Source: Rhodoferax antarcticus ANT.BR (GTDB lineage: Bacteria > Pseudomonadota > Gammaproteobacteria > Burkholderiales > Burkholderiaceae_C). Taken from it: 64,000 nt of DNA. Below the pieces are notes generated by a model. It made no database searches. It had not been told where the DNA came from and saw only the letters and a program-made list of their open reading frames with translations. Location of the stretch: NCBI RefSeq assembly GCF_001938565.1, contig NZ_MSYM01000006.1, positions 31,682 to 95,681 on the forward strand. Reading direction: 5' to 3'. Made by a program: the position numbers and the translations under genes. This document shows, in pieces, positions 36,731-46,669 of the stretch (positions are counted from its first letter, which is position 1; each line of letters starts with the position of its first letter).

Positions 36731-37300
36731 GGGCTTATTTTGGCATGATCGCGCGGGGCAGAAGCGCAGGCAGAAGCTACTGGGTGCGCTTCAAAGTGAT
36801 GTTGACCTCAGGTGCGTCTATTGGGTCGAGGCTGATATCACCGTGGTGGATGAATCAGCCGGGCGATACGCTTTGCTACGTGTCCACCGCCCGCTGCGCG
36901 GTCTCCTCCTTTACCTACGCAAAGCGCATCACCCGACTGATTTTTCGAGCGTTTTGGCACCCTGGCAGGGGGCGAGTCAAAAGTTACCTGCATTGGATAT
37001 GGCGTGAATTGATGTGACCCAGACAGAGCGAGGCACGGTGATTGGGTTAGGCGACCGGGCTTCGGGGTGTAAGGCGCGCGCCGACAGTTGTGGGCGTTCT
37101 TATCCTGCAGTTTCGCGCGTGTTTTCACCTCGGAACCGCATGCGCATGACCCAGTCGCCGTGCCGGGTTTGATGCGCTGCGCCGGGGTTGACGTGAAATC
37201 TTGATGTCTTCAGGATGTCACATCAGTTTGAATCGCACCCGAAGCTACTCACATTCGCTGGCGGGCACTGGACAGTGGGCAGCGTAGCGGGTGCAACGCG
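36731..37300. other. 570-nt intergenic region between proA and holA, no gene recognised
   Basis: Open frames of about 95 codons exist on both strands here, but none has a recognisable family pattern, a ribosome site or a conserved context. I see no tRNA, no repeat copy and no strong terminator. It presumably carries the promoter of proA. Confidence 0.5.
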
Positions 37301-38365
37301 TCAACGCGGCCTGGGCACGCCCGGTGCACACAGCCCGCACAGCATCATCGCCAGCCGCGCCAGCGCCTGCCACGCAGCGGTGGGCCAGTCGGGCTGCTTC
37401 AGGCCTTTGACGATGCCGTCCACCTGGTGCGCACTCTGCAGCAGTTGTGCCAGCGCGGCGTCGGTCAGGCGCGGCAGCACGCGCTCGAATAATCGTTCTT
37501 TGTTGCCCCAGACACGCTGTTCACGCAGGGCCATCGGCAGCGGGCTGCCCCGGTTGATGGCGTCTTTCACGCGTTTCAGGGCGCGAATGTCCTCGGACAG
37601 CGTGTAATGCACCAGCACCTCGGCCTCACCTTCGGCCTGCAGGCCGTCGAGCATGCGCTGCACCCGCGCGGCCTGGCCAGCCAGCACCGCCTCAGAGAGC
37701 TTGAACACGTCGTAACGCGCCACGTTGAGCACGGCGGATTCGATCTGCTCAAAACCCAGCTCGCCCGCTGGGTGCAACAGCGCCAGTTTTTGAATCTCCT
37801 GGTGCGCGGCCAGCAGGTTGCCTTCGACCCGGTCGGCAAAAAACTGCAGCGTTCGCTGACCCTCTTCACCGGCGGCCACCCGCTGACCCTGGTTGGCCAG
37901 GCGCTGGGCAATCCACTGCGGCAAGGCGGCGCGCTCCACCGGGCTGACCTCCAGGGTGATGCCACCCTCCAGCGCGGCAAACCAGGCGGTGGCCTTGGTC
38001 ATTTTGTCCAGCCGGGGCAAGATCACCAATGTCAGCGTGGCATCGTTGCCGCGCGACTGCTCTACCAGTTGCTGCAACGCGGTGCTGCCTTCTTTGCCGG
38101 GTTTGCCGCTGGGGATGCGAACTTCGACGATTTGTTTGTCAGCAAACAGGCTCAAAGACCCACAGGCGGCCAGCACCTCGCTCCAGTCAAAGTTGGCGCC
38201 GCTCACAGTGTGGGAGGTGCGCTCAGAAAAACCTTGCGCGCGGGCGGCGGCGCGAATGGCATCCAGCGCCTCTTGAATCAGCAGCGGCTCATCGCCGTGC
38301 AGGGTGTAGAGGCTCTTGAGGCCTTTTTGCAGGTGGGTACTGAGTTGGTTCGGGCTGATTTGCAT
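37301..38365 (-). CDS. holA: DNA polymerase III delta subunit
   Basis: A 354-residue clamp-loader subunit that opens the beta sliding clamp. The N-terminus MQISPNQLSTHLQKGLKSLY and segments LHGDEPLLIQEALDAIR, FADRVEGNLLAAHQEIQKLA and LSEDIRALKRVKDAI match HolA. In related bacteria it directly follows lptE; here an Lrp regulator and ornithine cyclodeaminase lie between. Confidence 0.92.
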   Translation of the reverse strand: MQISPNQLSTHLQKGLKSLYTLHGDEPLLIQEALDAIRAAARAQGFSERTSHTVSGANFDWSEVLAACGSLSLFADKQIVEVRIPSGKPGKEGSTALQQLVEQSRGNDATLTLVILPRLDKMTKATAWFAALEGGITLEVSPVERAALPQWIAQRLANQGQRVAAGEEGQRTLQFFADRVEGNLLAAHQEIQKLALLHPAGELGFEQIESAVLNVARYDVFKLSEAVLAGQAARVQRMLDGLQAEGEAEVLVHYTLSEDIRALKRVKDAINRGSPLPMALREQRVWGNKERLFERVLPRLTDAALAQLLQSAHQVDGIVKGLKQPDWPTAAWQALARLAMMLCGLCAPGVPRPR

Positions 38366-38392
38366 AGGCGGCTAGTTTAGTGATGCACCCGG

Positions 38393-38818
38393 CTACGACA
38401 GGCGATAGGTTTCCAGGTGAATACTGGTCTCAGTGTTGCTGATGCCTTTGAGCAGGCGAATGCGCTCCAGCACCTTGGCCAGCGCCTGCAGGCTCTCGGC
38501 GCGCAACTCGGCGAGCAAGTCCCAGCGGCCATTGGTGTCATGCAAGGTGGCCACGCCGGGCTCGCCCAGCAGCGCGGCGATCACCGCGCGGGTCTGGTTG
38601 CCCTCCACGGCGATGCTCATCCAGGCGGTGATTTGGTCGTGTTGCACATCCGGGCGCAGGCGCACGGCGTAACCAACGATCACGCCAACGTCTTCGAGCT
38701 TGCGTATGCGGTTGGTCACCGTGCCGCGCGACACTTTCAATTTCAGCGCCAGCGCCGCGACCGACAGACGGGCATCTGTGCGCAAAAGCGAGAGCAGTTG
38801 TTGATCGGTTTCATCCAT
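38393..38818 (-). CDS. Lrp/AsnC family transcriptional regulator
   Basis: A complete 141-residue Lrp-type regulator with HTH (DETDQQLLSLLRTDARLSVA, KLKVSRGTVTNRIRKLEDVG) and a RAM effector domain (WDLLAELRAESLQALAKVLE, TETSIHLETYRLS). Divergent from the ornithine cyclodeaminase gene, which it most likely controls in response to an amino acid such as ornithine or arginine. It ends 27 nt before holA. Confidence 0.92.
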   Translation of the reverse strand: MDETDQQLLSLLRTDARLSVAALALKLKVSRGTVTNRIRKLEDVGVIVGYAVRLRPDVQHDQITAWMSIAVEGNQTRAVIAALLGEPGVATLHDTNGRWDLLAELRAESLQALAKVLERIRLLKGISNTETSIHLETYRLS

Positions 38819-38840
38819 AGTGCTAACTCAAGCTGTCAAA

Positions 38841-38894
38841 ACGGCAATTATGTGACTATTTTTATACAAAGTTGACGATTGTTATTGTTGCCGT
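38841..38894. promoter_or_regulatory. Inverted repeat ACGGCAA ... TTGCCGT between lrp and ocd
   Basis: Two perfect 7-nt arms are separated by 40 nt of AT-rich sequence in the divergent lrp-ocd region. It could be a paired Lrp-type site with DNA bending between. Assignment is from symmetry and place only. Confidence 0.3.
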
Positions 38895-38953
38895 GCGCAG
38901 GCAAACTCATTACCAACTATTTTCAGAAAATGACCAGCCCGAAGAGACCCAAC

Positions 38954-40069
38954 ATGAACCCCGCAAACACAGTATCAGCCAGCCGCACCAACACCCTGTT
39001 TCTCAGCCCGCAAGACGTGGCGGCCCTAATTGGCCGCCTGGGTCTGCCCGCCGCGCTGCAAGGCATGGCGGCGTATATTCGCCAGGACTTTTTGCGCTGG
39101 AAGAGTTTTGACAAAGCCCCGCGTGTCGCCAGCCACTCGGCCAACGGCGTGATCGAGCTGATGCCGATTGCTGACGCCAGCACCTACACCTTCAAATACG
39201 TCAACGGCCACCCGAAAAACACCGCACTCGGGTTGTCCACGGTGATGGCATTTGGCGTGCTGGCCGATGTGGCCACAGGCGTGCCGTTGTTGCTCAGCGA
39301 GCTGACCCTGACCACCGCGCTGCGTACCGCTGCTACATCTGCTGTAGCAGCTCGCGCTTTGGCCAGGCCCAACAGCCGGGTGATGGCCTTGATAGGCAAC
39401 GGTGCGCAAAGCGAGTTCCAGGCGCTGGCTTTTCACCATTTGGTCGACATTGAAGAGATTCGCCTGTTTGACATTGACCCGCAAGCTACCGCCAAGCTGA
39501 TGCGCAACCTGCAAGCCAACCCGGATGCCGCTGGCCTGCGCCTGACTGCCTGCAGCAGTGTTCGCGAGGCGGTGCAAGGGGCCGACATCGTGACCACCAT
39601 CACCGCCGACAAAACCAACGCAGCCATCATCACCGCCGACATGCTCGAACCCGGCATGCACATCAACGGGGTCGGTGGCGACTGCCCCGGCAAGACCGAG
39701 ATTCACGCTGACGTGTTGCGCGCCGCCAAGGTGTTTGTCGAATTTGAGCCGCAAACCCGCATGGAAGGCGACTTGCAGCATCTGCCCGCTGACTTCGGTG
39801 TGACCGAGCTGTGGCAGGTGCTCGCCAGAAAATCGTCGGGGCGCGACAACGCAGAGCAGGTCACTATGTTTGACTCGGTGGGTTTCGCCATGGAAGACTT
39901 TTCTGCCCTGCGCTACCTGTATGACCACGCACTGCAGCTGGGCTTAGGCGCACCCATTGCCTTGATGGCGCAATTGAGTGACCCGAAAGACCTGTACCAG
40001 TTAATCCGACCAGCAAGCGCCAAGCTGGCCCAACCCAGCGCACAAGCGCAGACTACCGAATCTGTTTGA
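38954..40069 (+). CDS. Ornithine cyclodeaminase
   Basis: A 371-residue enzyme of the ornithine cyclodeaminase/mu-crystallin family, which converts L-ornithine to L-proline and ammonia with NAD+. Markers are the segments VIELMPIADASTYTFKYVNG, LRTAATSAVAARALARPNSR, the Rossmann motif ALIGNGAQSEFQALAF and HINGVGGDCPGKTEI. The ATG at 38954 follows GAAGAGA; alternatives at 38930 and 38879 exist. Its 3' end overlaps that of lptE by 17 nt on the other strand. Confidence 0.93.
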   Translation: MNPANTVSASRTNTLFLSPQDVAALIGRLGLPAALQGMAAYIRQDFLRWKSFDKAPRVASHSANGVIELMPIADASTYTFKYVNGHPKNTALGLSTVMAFGVLADVATGVPLLLSELTLTTALRTAATSAVAARALARPNSRVMALIGNGAQSEFQALAFHHLVDIEEIRLFDIDPQATAKLMRNLQANPDAAGLRLTACSSVREAVQGADIVTTITADKTNAAIITADMLEPGMHINGVGGDCPGKTEIHADVLRAAKVFVEFEPQTRMEGDLQHLPADFGVTELWQVLARKSSGRDNAEQVTMFDSVGFAMEDFSALRYLYDHALQLGLGAPIALMAQLSDPKDLYQLIRPASAKLAQPSAQAQTTESV

Positions 40070-40628
40070 CAGCCGCCAGACGGCGCTGAATCTGCTGGGC
40101 AATATCGCTCTGCATGTCGCGAAACAGCAAGGCTTCTTCGGTTTCCTTGGCCAGCGCGGCGGTTTCGCTGTAGCTGATGTCGCGCTGCTGCATGATCTCG
40201 GTGTCTTCAATCAACTCACGGCCTTGCGGCGTGTCCAGCCTGAAGCGCACCCGCAAGCGCAGCTGAAACTCACGCACCTGGCCGGAAGAGTTCATTCCCA
40301 CAACGATCTTTTCACGCTGCTCGCCGAGCACCTTGAGCACCACTTGCGCCTGCGTTTGCGGCACATCGGCATCCATAACTTGTACTGCACCACCAAACGA
40401 GCGACGCAGCTCCTGCACCACCGCGCCCCCCGGATTCGGTCCGATGGCGATGCTGGTAAAGGCAAAGTTCTGGCTGCCACGCAGCTTGAAGCCGCAGCCC
40501 GCCAGCACACCGCTGGCGAGCAGGGACAGCGCCCAACTACGCCGCGATAAATCTGGCACTGCCGAAGGCGCAGGCAAGCGGGCAGACACCTCGGGCGATA
40601 CCGTCACAGGGAACAAATCAAACTTCAT
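40053..40628 (-). CDS. lptE: LPS-assembly lipoprotein LptE
   Basis: A 191-residue outer-membrane lipoprotein that plugs LptD and delivers LPS to the surface. The signal peptide WALSLLASGVLAGC places the lipidated Cys at about residue 45, followed by GFKLRGSQNFAF. The N-terminus is unusually long before the hydrophobic core, so a later start is possible. It follows leuS by 9 nt, the standard leuS-lptE order. Confidence 0.9.
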   Translation of the reverse strand: MKFDLFPVTVSPEVSARLPAPSAVPDLSRRSWALSLLASGVLAGCGFKLRGSQNFAFTSIAIGPNPGGAVVQELRRSFGGAVQVMDADVPQTQAQVVLKVLGEQREKIVVGMNSSGQVREFQLRLRVRFRLDTPQGRELIEDTEIMQQRDISYSETAALAKETEEALLFRDMQSDIAQQIQRRLAAVKQIR

Positions 40629-40637
40629 GCGACCTCC

Positions 40638-43511
40638 TTAAACCACCAGATTGACCAGACGCCCAGGCACCACAATCACTTTTTTCGGCACTGCACCCTG
40701 GCTGAACTTTTGAAACATCTCATGGGCGATGGCCGCTTGTTCAATGGCCGCCTTGTCGGCGCTGGCGCTCACCACAATCGAGCCGCGCAGCTTGCCATTG
40801 ATTTGCAACATCAGTTCGATCACGTCTGTGACCAGGGCGGCCGGGTCCACCTGCGGCCACGGGGCATCCAGCAGATCGCCCAGCGCACCCGCGTAGCCCA
40901 GCTCAGACCACAGCGTGTGCGCGATATGCGGCGTAGCCGGGTACAGGCAGCGCAGCAGAATGCCAAAACCTTCGATAAGCGCTACCTGCGCGCCGACTGA
41001 GTCGGTGGCCTTGAAGTCCTCTAGGGCGTTGATCATCTTCATGGTGCCCGAGACCACGGTGTTGTACTGCATGCGCTGGTAGTCGTAATCCACCTGCTTG
41101 AGCACGCTGTGAATCTCCAGCCGCAAAGCTTTGGCTTGCTTGCCAAAATTTACATCTTTTAGGCTTCTAGCCCTTGTAGCGATTGCGCTAGCAGCTTCCA
41201 TATCCATAGCAGACAACTTGACGCCAAAGTTCCACACCCGGCGCAGGAAACGGTAGCTGCCTTCAACGGCGGCGTCGTTCCACTCCAGCGTGGCCTCAGG
41301 CGGCGCGGTGAACATGGTGTACAGGCGCGCGGTATCGGCACCGTATTTTTCGATCAGGTCTTGCGGGTCCACGCCATTGTTTTTGGACTTGGACATGGTG
41401 CCCACGCCTTCGTAGTCAATGGCGGTGCCCACTGGCAAGGTCACGCCACCGCTGTCCACCGCCTTGACCAGCCGCGCGCCAATCACCTTGCCGGCATCGT
41501 CATGGATGTGCTCCACGTCAGCCGGCCAGAAATAGTCCTTGCCACCCTTGTCGGTGCGTCGGCTGTAGATGTGGTTCAGCACCATGCCTTGCGTCAGCAA
41601 TTTGGTGAAGGGCTCATCGACCTTGACCAGCCCCAAGGCCTCGGAATCTCCGGGGCCCTTCACCCGGATATCACGCATCACCTTGGTCCAGAAGCGTGCG
41701 TACAAAAGGTGCAGGATGGCGTGTTCAATGCCTCCAATGTACTGATCCATCGGCATCCAGTAGTCGGCGCCCTCGGCCACCATCTTGTCAGCGTTGGTCG
41801 GGTCGCAGTAGCGCATGAAATACCACGAGCTATCCACAAACGTGTCCATGGTGTCGGTCTCGCGCCGCGCCGCTTTGCCACAGATCGGGCACGCGACACG
41901 CTTGTCGCTTCCAGGGCTCGCCGCGTGAAAGGCTTCGCACTTGACCAGCGGGTTGCCCGAGCCATCGGGTACCAAGTCCGTCGGAAGCACCACTGGCAGG
42001 TCTTTTTCTGGCACTGGCACTGCGCCATGCTCGTCGCAATGGATGATCGGAATCGGCGTGCCCCAGTAGCGCTGGCGCGACACGCCCCAGTCGCGCAGGC
42101 GCCAGGTGATTTTTTTATCGCCCAGGCCGAGGGCAGCCAGATCAGTGGCGACAGCGGCCACGCAGTCCTTGAACACCAGCCCATCGTATTTGCCCGAGTT
42201 GATGGCGATACCCGCGCCTTTTTCGGCATACCAGTCCTGCCAAACGGTGGTGTCAAACACCCGGTAGGCAGGGGTATCGGTTGCGCCGGGTGACGATGTT
42301 GAGCTTGCGTCTAAGGAGCCCAGCGTACCGGATGCGCCAGCCGTAGCCGCCACGCCAACGACAGGTCTAATCAGCAAGCTGTACTTCAGCGCAAACGAAA
42401 AGTCCCGCTCGTCATGCGCTGGCACGCCCATCACCGCGCCATCGCCGTAGCTCATCAGCACATAGTTGCCTACCCACACCGCCACCTGCTCGCCGCTCAG
42501 AGGATGGGTGACAAACAGCCCGGTGGGCATACCGACCTTGTCCTTCAGAGCCATCTCGGCCTCGGTGGTGCCGCCTTTTTGGCATTCCTCAATGAAGGCC
42601 GCCAGAACCGGGTTGGACGCTGCAGCATGGGTTGCCAACGGATGCTCCGGTGCCACCGCGCAAAAGGTCACCCCCATGATGGTGTCGGGCCGGGTGGTGA
42701 AGACGTACATGCGCCCCGACTCGCCCACTGGCGAGTCTGCCAATGACCCAATCAGCCTGCCCGATGCGTCCGCAATGGTGTGCGGGAAGGCAAAACGCAC
42801 ACCTTCGCTCTTGCCAATCCAGTTTTCCTGCATCAGCTTGACGCGCTCGGGCCAGCCCGGCATCTTGTCGCCGGTGACATTGGCCAGCAATTCCTCAGCG
42901 TATTGGGTGATGGCCAGGTAATAGCCCGGAATTTCGCGCTTCTCCACCACCGCGCCGGTGCGCCAGCCCTTGCCGTCGATGACCTGCTCGTTGGCCAGCA
43001 CCGTCATATCGACCGGGTCCCAGTTGACGACCTGGGTCTTGCGGTAGGCAATACCTTTTTCCAGCATCTTCAAAAACAGCCACTGGTTCCACTTGTAGTA
43101 CTCGGGCGTACAGGTGGCCACCTCGCGGCTCCAGTCGATGGCCAGGCCCATGGCCTGCATCTGCTGCTTCATATAAGCGATGTTCTCAAACGTCCACTTG
43201 GCAGGAGGCACGCCGTTTTTCAGCGCGGCGTTCTCGGCGGGCAGGCCAAAAGCGTCCCAGCCCATCGGCATCAGCACGTTGTAGCCCTGCATGCGCAGTT
43301 GGCGCGTCAGCATGTCGTTGATGGTGTAGTTGCGCACGTGGCCCATGTGCAGCTTGCCACTCGGGTAAGGCAGCATCGAGCAGGCGTAAAACTTTTTCTT
43401 GGCCTGGCCCTGGGCGTCCACGGCGTTTTCTGTCACGCGATACGCGTCGGTGGACTGCCAATGCGCCTGCGCCGCGGGCTCAACGTCGAGGTGGGTGTAT
43501 TTGTCTTGCAT
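40638..43511 (-). CDS. leuS: Leucyl-tRNA synthetase, with in-frame insertions
   Basis: A 957-residue class I synthetase, longer than the usual about 860-880. The HIGH motif is [15 protein letters not shown] and the KMSKS loop [16 protein letters not shown]; the zinc-type segment [16 protein letters not shown] is present. Two additions are visible: an Ala/Gly/Ser/Thr-rich stretch in the editing region (about residues 387-416; [20 protein letters not shown]) and a palindromic element at about 768-789 ([20 protein letters not shown]) near the anticodon-binding domain. It is part of exbB-exbD-leuS-lptE. Confidence 0.96.
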   Translation of the reverse strand: MQDKYTHLDVEPAAQAHWQSTDAYRVTENAVDAQGQAKKKFYACSMLPYPSGKLHMGHVRNYTINDMLTRQLRMQGYNVLMPMGWDAFGLPAENAALKNGVPPAKWTFENIAYMKQQMQAMGLAIDWSREVATCTPEYYKWNQWLFLKMLEKGIAYRKTQVVNWDPVDMTVLANEQVIDGKGWRTGAVVEKREIPGYYLAITQYAEELLANVTGDKMPGWPERVKLMQENWIGKSEGVRFAFPHTIADASGRLIGSLADSPVGESGRMYVFTTRPDTIMGVTFCAVAPEHPLATHAAASNPVLAAFIEECQKGGTTEAEMALKDKVGMPTGLFVTHPLSGEQVAVWVGNYVLMSYGDGAVMGVPAHDERDFSFALKYSLLIRPVVGVAATAGASGTLGSLDASSTSSPGATDTPAYRVFDTTVWQDWYAEKGAGIAINSGKYDGLVFKDCVAAVATDLAALGLGDKKITWRLRDWGVSRQRYWGTPIPIIHCDEHGAVPVPEKDLPVVLPTDLVPDGSGNPLVKCEAFHAASPGSDKRVACPICGKAARRETDTMDTFVDSSWYFMRYCDPTNADKMVAEGADYWMPMDQYIGGIEHAILHLLYARFWTKVMRDIRVKGPGDSEALGLVKVDEPFTKLLTQGMVLNHIYSRRTDKGGKDYFWPADVEHIHDDAGKVIGARLVKAVDSGGVTLPVGTAIDYEGVGTMSKSKNNGVDPQDLIEKYGADTARLYTMFTAPPEATLEWNDAAVEGSYRFLRRVWNFGVKLSAMDMEAASAIATRARSLKDVNFGKQAKALRLEIHSVLKQVDYDYQRMQYNTVVSGTMKMINALEDFKATDSVGAQVALIEGFGILLRCLYPATPHIAHTLWSELGYAGALGDLLDAPWPQVDPAALVTDVIELMLQINGKLRGSIVVSASADKAAIEQAAIAHEMFQKFSQGAVPKKVIVVPGRLVNLVV
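41144..41210 (-). repeat. Palindromic element, copy 12 (inside leuS)
   Basis: On the minus strand it reads tgctatggatatggaagctg, then ctagcgcaatcgctacaagg, then gctagaagcctaaaagatgt. Strongly conserved core. It is in frame with leuS in the same element frame as copies 6, 7 and 9. Confidence 0.82.
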
Positions 43512-43621
43512 AACGATCTGTCGTGGCGGCTTGAAGTCCGCTGTAGCGTGAAGTCACGGGGATAAAGCTGCGGGGTACCTTGTGGCGCAAACCGGGCGCA
43601 GCAGGCAGGCTTGGCTCGATT

Positions 43622-44104
43622 TTAGGGTTTGCGAGCGTCCACGGCGGCGGGGGCTGGCGTCTGTGTGGCCCGCTGAGGCGATGCGGCCGCTGCCGGGTTA
43701 TCCGCGACGAAGCCGATGCGGTTCAGGCCGGCCTTTTGCGCGGCACCCATCACCTCGACAATGCGGCCATAGGGCACCGCCGTGTCGGCACGCAATTGCA
43801 CTTCGGTGTCGGGGTTAGCCTGCTGCGCGGTCACAAACTGGCGGGCCAACTCGTCTGGCGACACCGGCTGGTCGTTGAGAAAAGCCTGCCCGGCAGCGTC
43901 CACCACCACCATCACGGCTTTGGGCACATCACTGGCCTTGGCGGCATCGGTTTTGGGCAGATCCAGCTTGATCGAGCTGGCCAGCAATGGCGCGGTGATG
44001 ATGAAGATCACCAGCAACACCAACATCACGTCGATCAGCGGCGTCATGTTGATGTCGCTCATAGGCTGCGCGCCGGAGCTGCGGTCAAGGCGGCCAAAAG
44101 ACAT
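43622..44104 (-). CDS. exbD: ExbD/TolR biopolymer transport protein
   Basis: A 160-residue membrane-anchored protein with one transmembrane helix (LIDVMLVLLVIFIITAPLL) whose Asp in TPLIDVMLVL is the conserved proton-path residue. With ExbB it harvests the proton gradient for TonB or TolA. The start at 44104 (MSFGRLDRSS) follows exbB by 16 nt. leuS follows downstream, as in other Burkholderiales. Confidence 0.92.
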   Translation of the reverse strand: MSFGRLDRSSGAQPMSDINMTPLIDVMLVLLVIFIITAPLLASSIKLDLPKTDAAKASDVPKAVMVVVDAAGQAFLNDQPVSPDELARQFVTAQQANPDTEVQLRADTAVPYGRIVEVMGAAQKAGLNRIGFVADNPAAAASPQRATQTPAPAAVDARKP

Positions 44105-44120
44105 GGGGGTCAGCCTGGCT

Positions 44121-44771
44121 TTAAATTGGCGCGCTGGCGCTGCCCACCAGCTCGCGCAGGTCACGGGCGAAACCTTCCAGCTCGGCCTCGATACGCGCGA
44201 CGGATCGGCCAAGCACGTTGTAGGCCAGCACCGCCGGAATGGCCACCACCAAGCCCGCAGCCGTCATGATCAGCGACTCACCGACCGGGCCGGAAATCTT
44301 GTCAATGGTGACCTGCCCCGCGGTTGCGATACCAATCAGCGCGTGGTAAATGCCCCAGACCGTCCCCAGCAGGCCGACAAAAGGGGCGGTCGCACCCACC
44401 GTGGCCAGCAGCACCTGGCCATGCTGCAACTTGGTCAGCGACAGGTGCAAGGCATTGCGCAGCACACGGGTGAGCTGGGTTTCGCGCCCACCGGCGCCGG
44501 CCAGCGTGTTACCTGCTTCCAATTTTGTAGCTTCAACCATAGGCAAAACAAGGGATTCACGGTCAAAAGCCTTGATTTTTTCGGTGGCATCCTGCACGTT
44601 ACCCGATTGCCAAAAAACGGCAATACAACGCTCCACATCGCGGCTGGCACGGTGCAGCAACCAGGCCTTCCACAAAATCACCACCCAGCTGCTGACCGAC
44701 ATGGCCAACAGCAGCAGGGCCACGCCTCGTGCCAGCACGTCACCTTGCAAGAAAAACTGGGCCAGGTTCAT
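44121..44771 (-). CDS. exbB: ExbB/TolQ proton channel protein
   Basis: A 216-residue protein with three transmembrane helices ([52 protein letters not shown]) and the conserved segment [20 protein letters not shown]. It partners ExbD. Its start overlaps the dapB stop (ATGA at 44768-44771), which ties its expression to dapB. Confidence 0.93.
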   Translation of the reverse strand: MNLAQFFLQGDVLARGVALLLLAMSVSSWVVILWKAWLLHRASRDVERCIAVFWQSGNVQDATEKIKAFDRESLVLPMVEATKLEAGNTLAGAGGRETQLTRVLRNALHLSLTKLQHGQVLLATVGATAPFVGLLGTVWGIYHALIGIATAGQVTIDKISGPVGESLIMTAAGLVVAIPAVLAYNVLGRSVARIEAELEGFARDLRELVGSASAPI

Positions 44772-45583
44772 TTGAGGTTGAGCACGTCAGCCATGTCATA
44801 CAGACCGGCCTTGCGCCCATGCAGGAAGCGCGCCGCACGCAGACTGCCTCTGGCGTAGCTGATGCGGCTGGATGACTTGTGAGAAATCTCGATGCGCTCG
44901 CCGGTACCGGCAAACAACACCGTGTGGTCACCCACAATGTCACCGCCGCGAATGGTGGCAAAACCGATGCTGGACGGGTCACGTTCGCCGATGATGCCTT
45001 CACGCGCGTACACCGCACAGTCTTTCAGGTCACGCCCGAGGGCGTCAGCGACAACTTCACCCATCTTCAGCGCGGTGCCAGAAGGTGCATCCACCTTCTG
45101 GCGGTGGTGCGCTTCGATAATTTCGATGTCATAACCGGTGGACAACGCCTTGGCAGCGAGCTCCAGCAATTTCAAGGTCACGTTCACGCCGACACTCATA
45201 TTGGGAGCCATCACGATGGCAATGTCTTCGGCAGCAGCGGCAATCTCGGCCTTTTGCGCATCGGTAAACCCGGTGGTACCAATGACCAGATTGACACCCA
45301 GCTGGCGGCACACCTGCAGGTGTGCCAGCGTGCCCTCAGGCCGGGTGAAATCGATCAGCACATCGGTGTTGCGTAAGGCCGTGAGCAGATCCGAGGTGAT
45401 GGCAATGCCACTGCTCAAGCCAATAGACGCCGCCGGATCCAGGCCAATGGCTGGGCTGCCAGGCACATCCAGCGCCCCGCTGAGTTGGCAATCGGTAGCC
45501 TGCGAGACAGCTTCAACCAGCATGTGTCCCATGCGGCCGCTGGCACCGGCCACACAAATACGGTGGAGGATGGCGTCGCTCAT
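44768..45583 (-). CDS. dapB: 4-hydroxy-tetrahydrodipicolinate reductase
   Basis: A 271-residue NAD(P)H-dependent reductase of the lysine/diaminopimelate pathway. The cofactor motif is [12 protein letters not shown]; the catalytic segment [20 protein letters not shown] contains the HH and Lys. Other family motifs are IGTTGF and [16 protein letters not shown]. It follows bamE by 8 nt and overlaps exbB, giving a bamE-dapB-exbB-exbD-leuS-lptE run. Confidence 0.96.
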   Translation of the reverse strand: MSDAILHRICVAGASGRMGHMLVEAVSQATDCQLSGALDVPGSPAIGLDPAASIGLSSGIAITSDLLTALRNTDVLIDFTRPEGTLAHLQVCRQLGVNLVIGTTGFTDAQKAEIAAAAEDIAIVMAPNMSVGVNVTLKLLELAAKALSTGYDIEIIEAHHRQKVDAPSGTALKMGEVVADALGRDLKDCAVYAREGIIGERDPSSIGFATIRGGDIVGDHTVLFAGTGERIEISHKSSSRISYARGSLRAARFLHGRKAGLYDMADVLNLK

Positions 45584-45591
45584 GCGGACCT

Positions 45592-46140
45592 TTAACGGGC
45601 AGGGGGTTCGAGTGGCGGGTAGCTGGCAGGCGGCATGGCCTCCAGCGGTGCGGGGCTTGACGCTGCCTGCGCAGGTTTGGTGGCAGCTTTCAGACTTTCA
45701 GGGGACATTTCCAGCGCCGGCACCGGGCCAGACTTGCGACCCGAATCCAGCGAGGCCACAAACTCAGCCTCAGTGGGCAGCGGATCTGCTTGGATACGTG
45801 TCAGGGTGTCATCCTCAAAGAAAACCGTGACCTTGCGGGCCTGGGGCTCCACCCCTTGACGCTTGAAGGTAAACACGTAGTCCCAACGGTCGGCATGAAA
45901 CACATCGGTCAGCAAAGGTGTACCAAGAATGTTCTTGACTTGCCCACGGCTCATGCCTACTTTGAGCGCCTCAACCTGTTCGCGGGAAACAAAATTACCC
46001 TGCACAATATCAATTTTGTAAGGTGTAATCATGTTCACCAGCCGGTTGCTAGCCCCATCCACCGAACCACAGGCAGACAGCGCAACCACGGCGGCGCTAA
46101 GCGCCATCCGGCAGACACAACGAACGATGGAATCAGACAT
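45592..46140 (-). CDS. bamE: Outer-membrane protein assembly lipoprotein BamE
   Basis: A 182-residue lipoprotein of the BAM complex. The signal peptide ends in ALSAC with the lipidated Cys at about 24. The SmpA/OmlA core is visible: [40 protein letters not shown] and [17 protein letters not shown] Pro/Ala-rich tail of about 60 residues is added at the C-terminus. The ATG at 46140 is used. Divergent from fur, a common arrangement. Confidence 0.92.
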   Translation of the reverse strand: MSDSIVRCVCRMALSAAVVALSACGSVDGASNRLVNMITPYKIDIVQGNFVSREQVEALKVGMSRGQVKNILGTPLLTDVFHADRWDYVFTFKRQGVEPQARKVTVFFEDDTLTRIQADPLPTEAEFVASLDSGRKSGPVPALEMSPESLKAATKPAQAASSPAPLEAMPPASYPPLEPPAR

Positions 46141-46238
46141 AGAACAAGCCGCGACGATATGATGAGAACATTGTACTGGCAGCATCCCGAACCACCACGC
46201 GCCGCCCAACAACGAAAAAAGGTAACCGAAAACTAGGT

Positions 46239-46667
46239 ATGAGCAAGATTGATGAACTCAAAAGCACCGGCCTCAAAGTCACCCTGCCCCGGTTGAAAAT
46301 TCTAGAGATTTTTCAGAAAGGTGGGCAGCGACACATGACGGCTGAAGATGTCTTTCGGGTGCTGATCGAAGAGCGCTCCGACGTGGGTCTGGCCACCGTT
46401 TACCGGGTACTGGCGCAGTTTGAGCAGGCCGAACTTCTGTCGCGCAGCCATTTTGAGAGCGGAAAAGCCGTGTACGAACTCAACGAAGGCCAGCACCACG
46501 ACCATTTGGTGTGCCTGGATTGCGGCCGGGTTGAAGAGTTTTTTGATGCCGAAATCGAAAAGCGGCAAAACGCTGTGGCCAAGGACAAGGGCTTTACCAT
46601 CGCCGACCACGCCTTGAGCCTGTACGCTCACTGCAACCGCGACAACTGCGCGCACCGACCCAAATAA
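46239..46667 (+). CDS. fur: Ferric uptake regulator
   Basis: A 142-residue iron-responsive repressor. The winged HTH ([40 protein letters not shown]) and metal sites are present: [16 protein letters not shown] with the structural Cys pair, and HCNRDNC near the end. Divergent from bamE across 98 nt and convergent with hprK, whose stop lies 2 nt away. Confidence 0.95.
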   Translation: MSKIDELKSTGLKVTLPRLKILEIFQKGGQRHMTAEDVFRVLIEERSDVGLATVYRVLAQFEQAELLSRSHFESGKAVYELNEGQHHDHLVCLDCGRVEEFFDAEIEKRQNAVAKDKGFTIADHALSLYAHCNRDNCAHRPK

Positions 46668-46669
46668 CT

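Noticed and set aside
36714..37128. Open frames of about 95 codons in the proA-holA gap on both strands
   Set aside because: No family pattern, ribosome site or codon signal; they overlap each other and the proA start.
39325..39370. Possible palindromic element in ornithine cyclodeaminase (gctgctacatctgctgtagc)
   Set aside because: The encoded RTAATSAVAARALA segment is part of the conserved family core, so the resemblance is chance.
44515..44585. Weak element-like stretch in exbB
   Set aside because: Only short blocks match, and the protein segment ([12 protein letters not shown]) looks conserved in related ExbB proteins.
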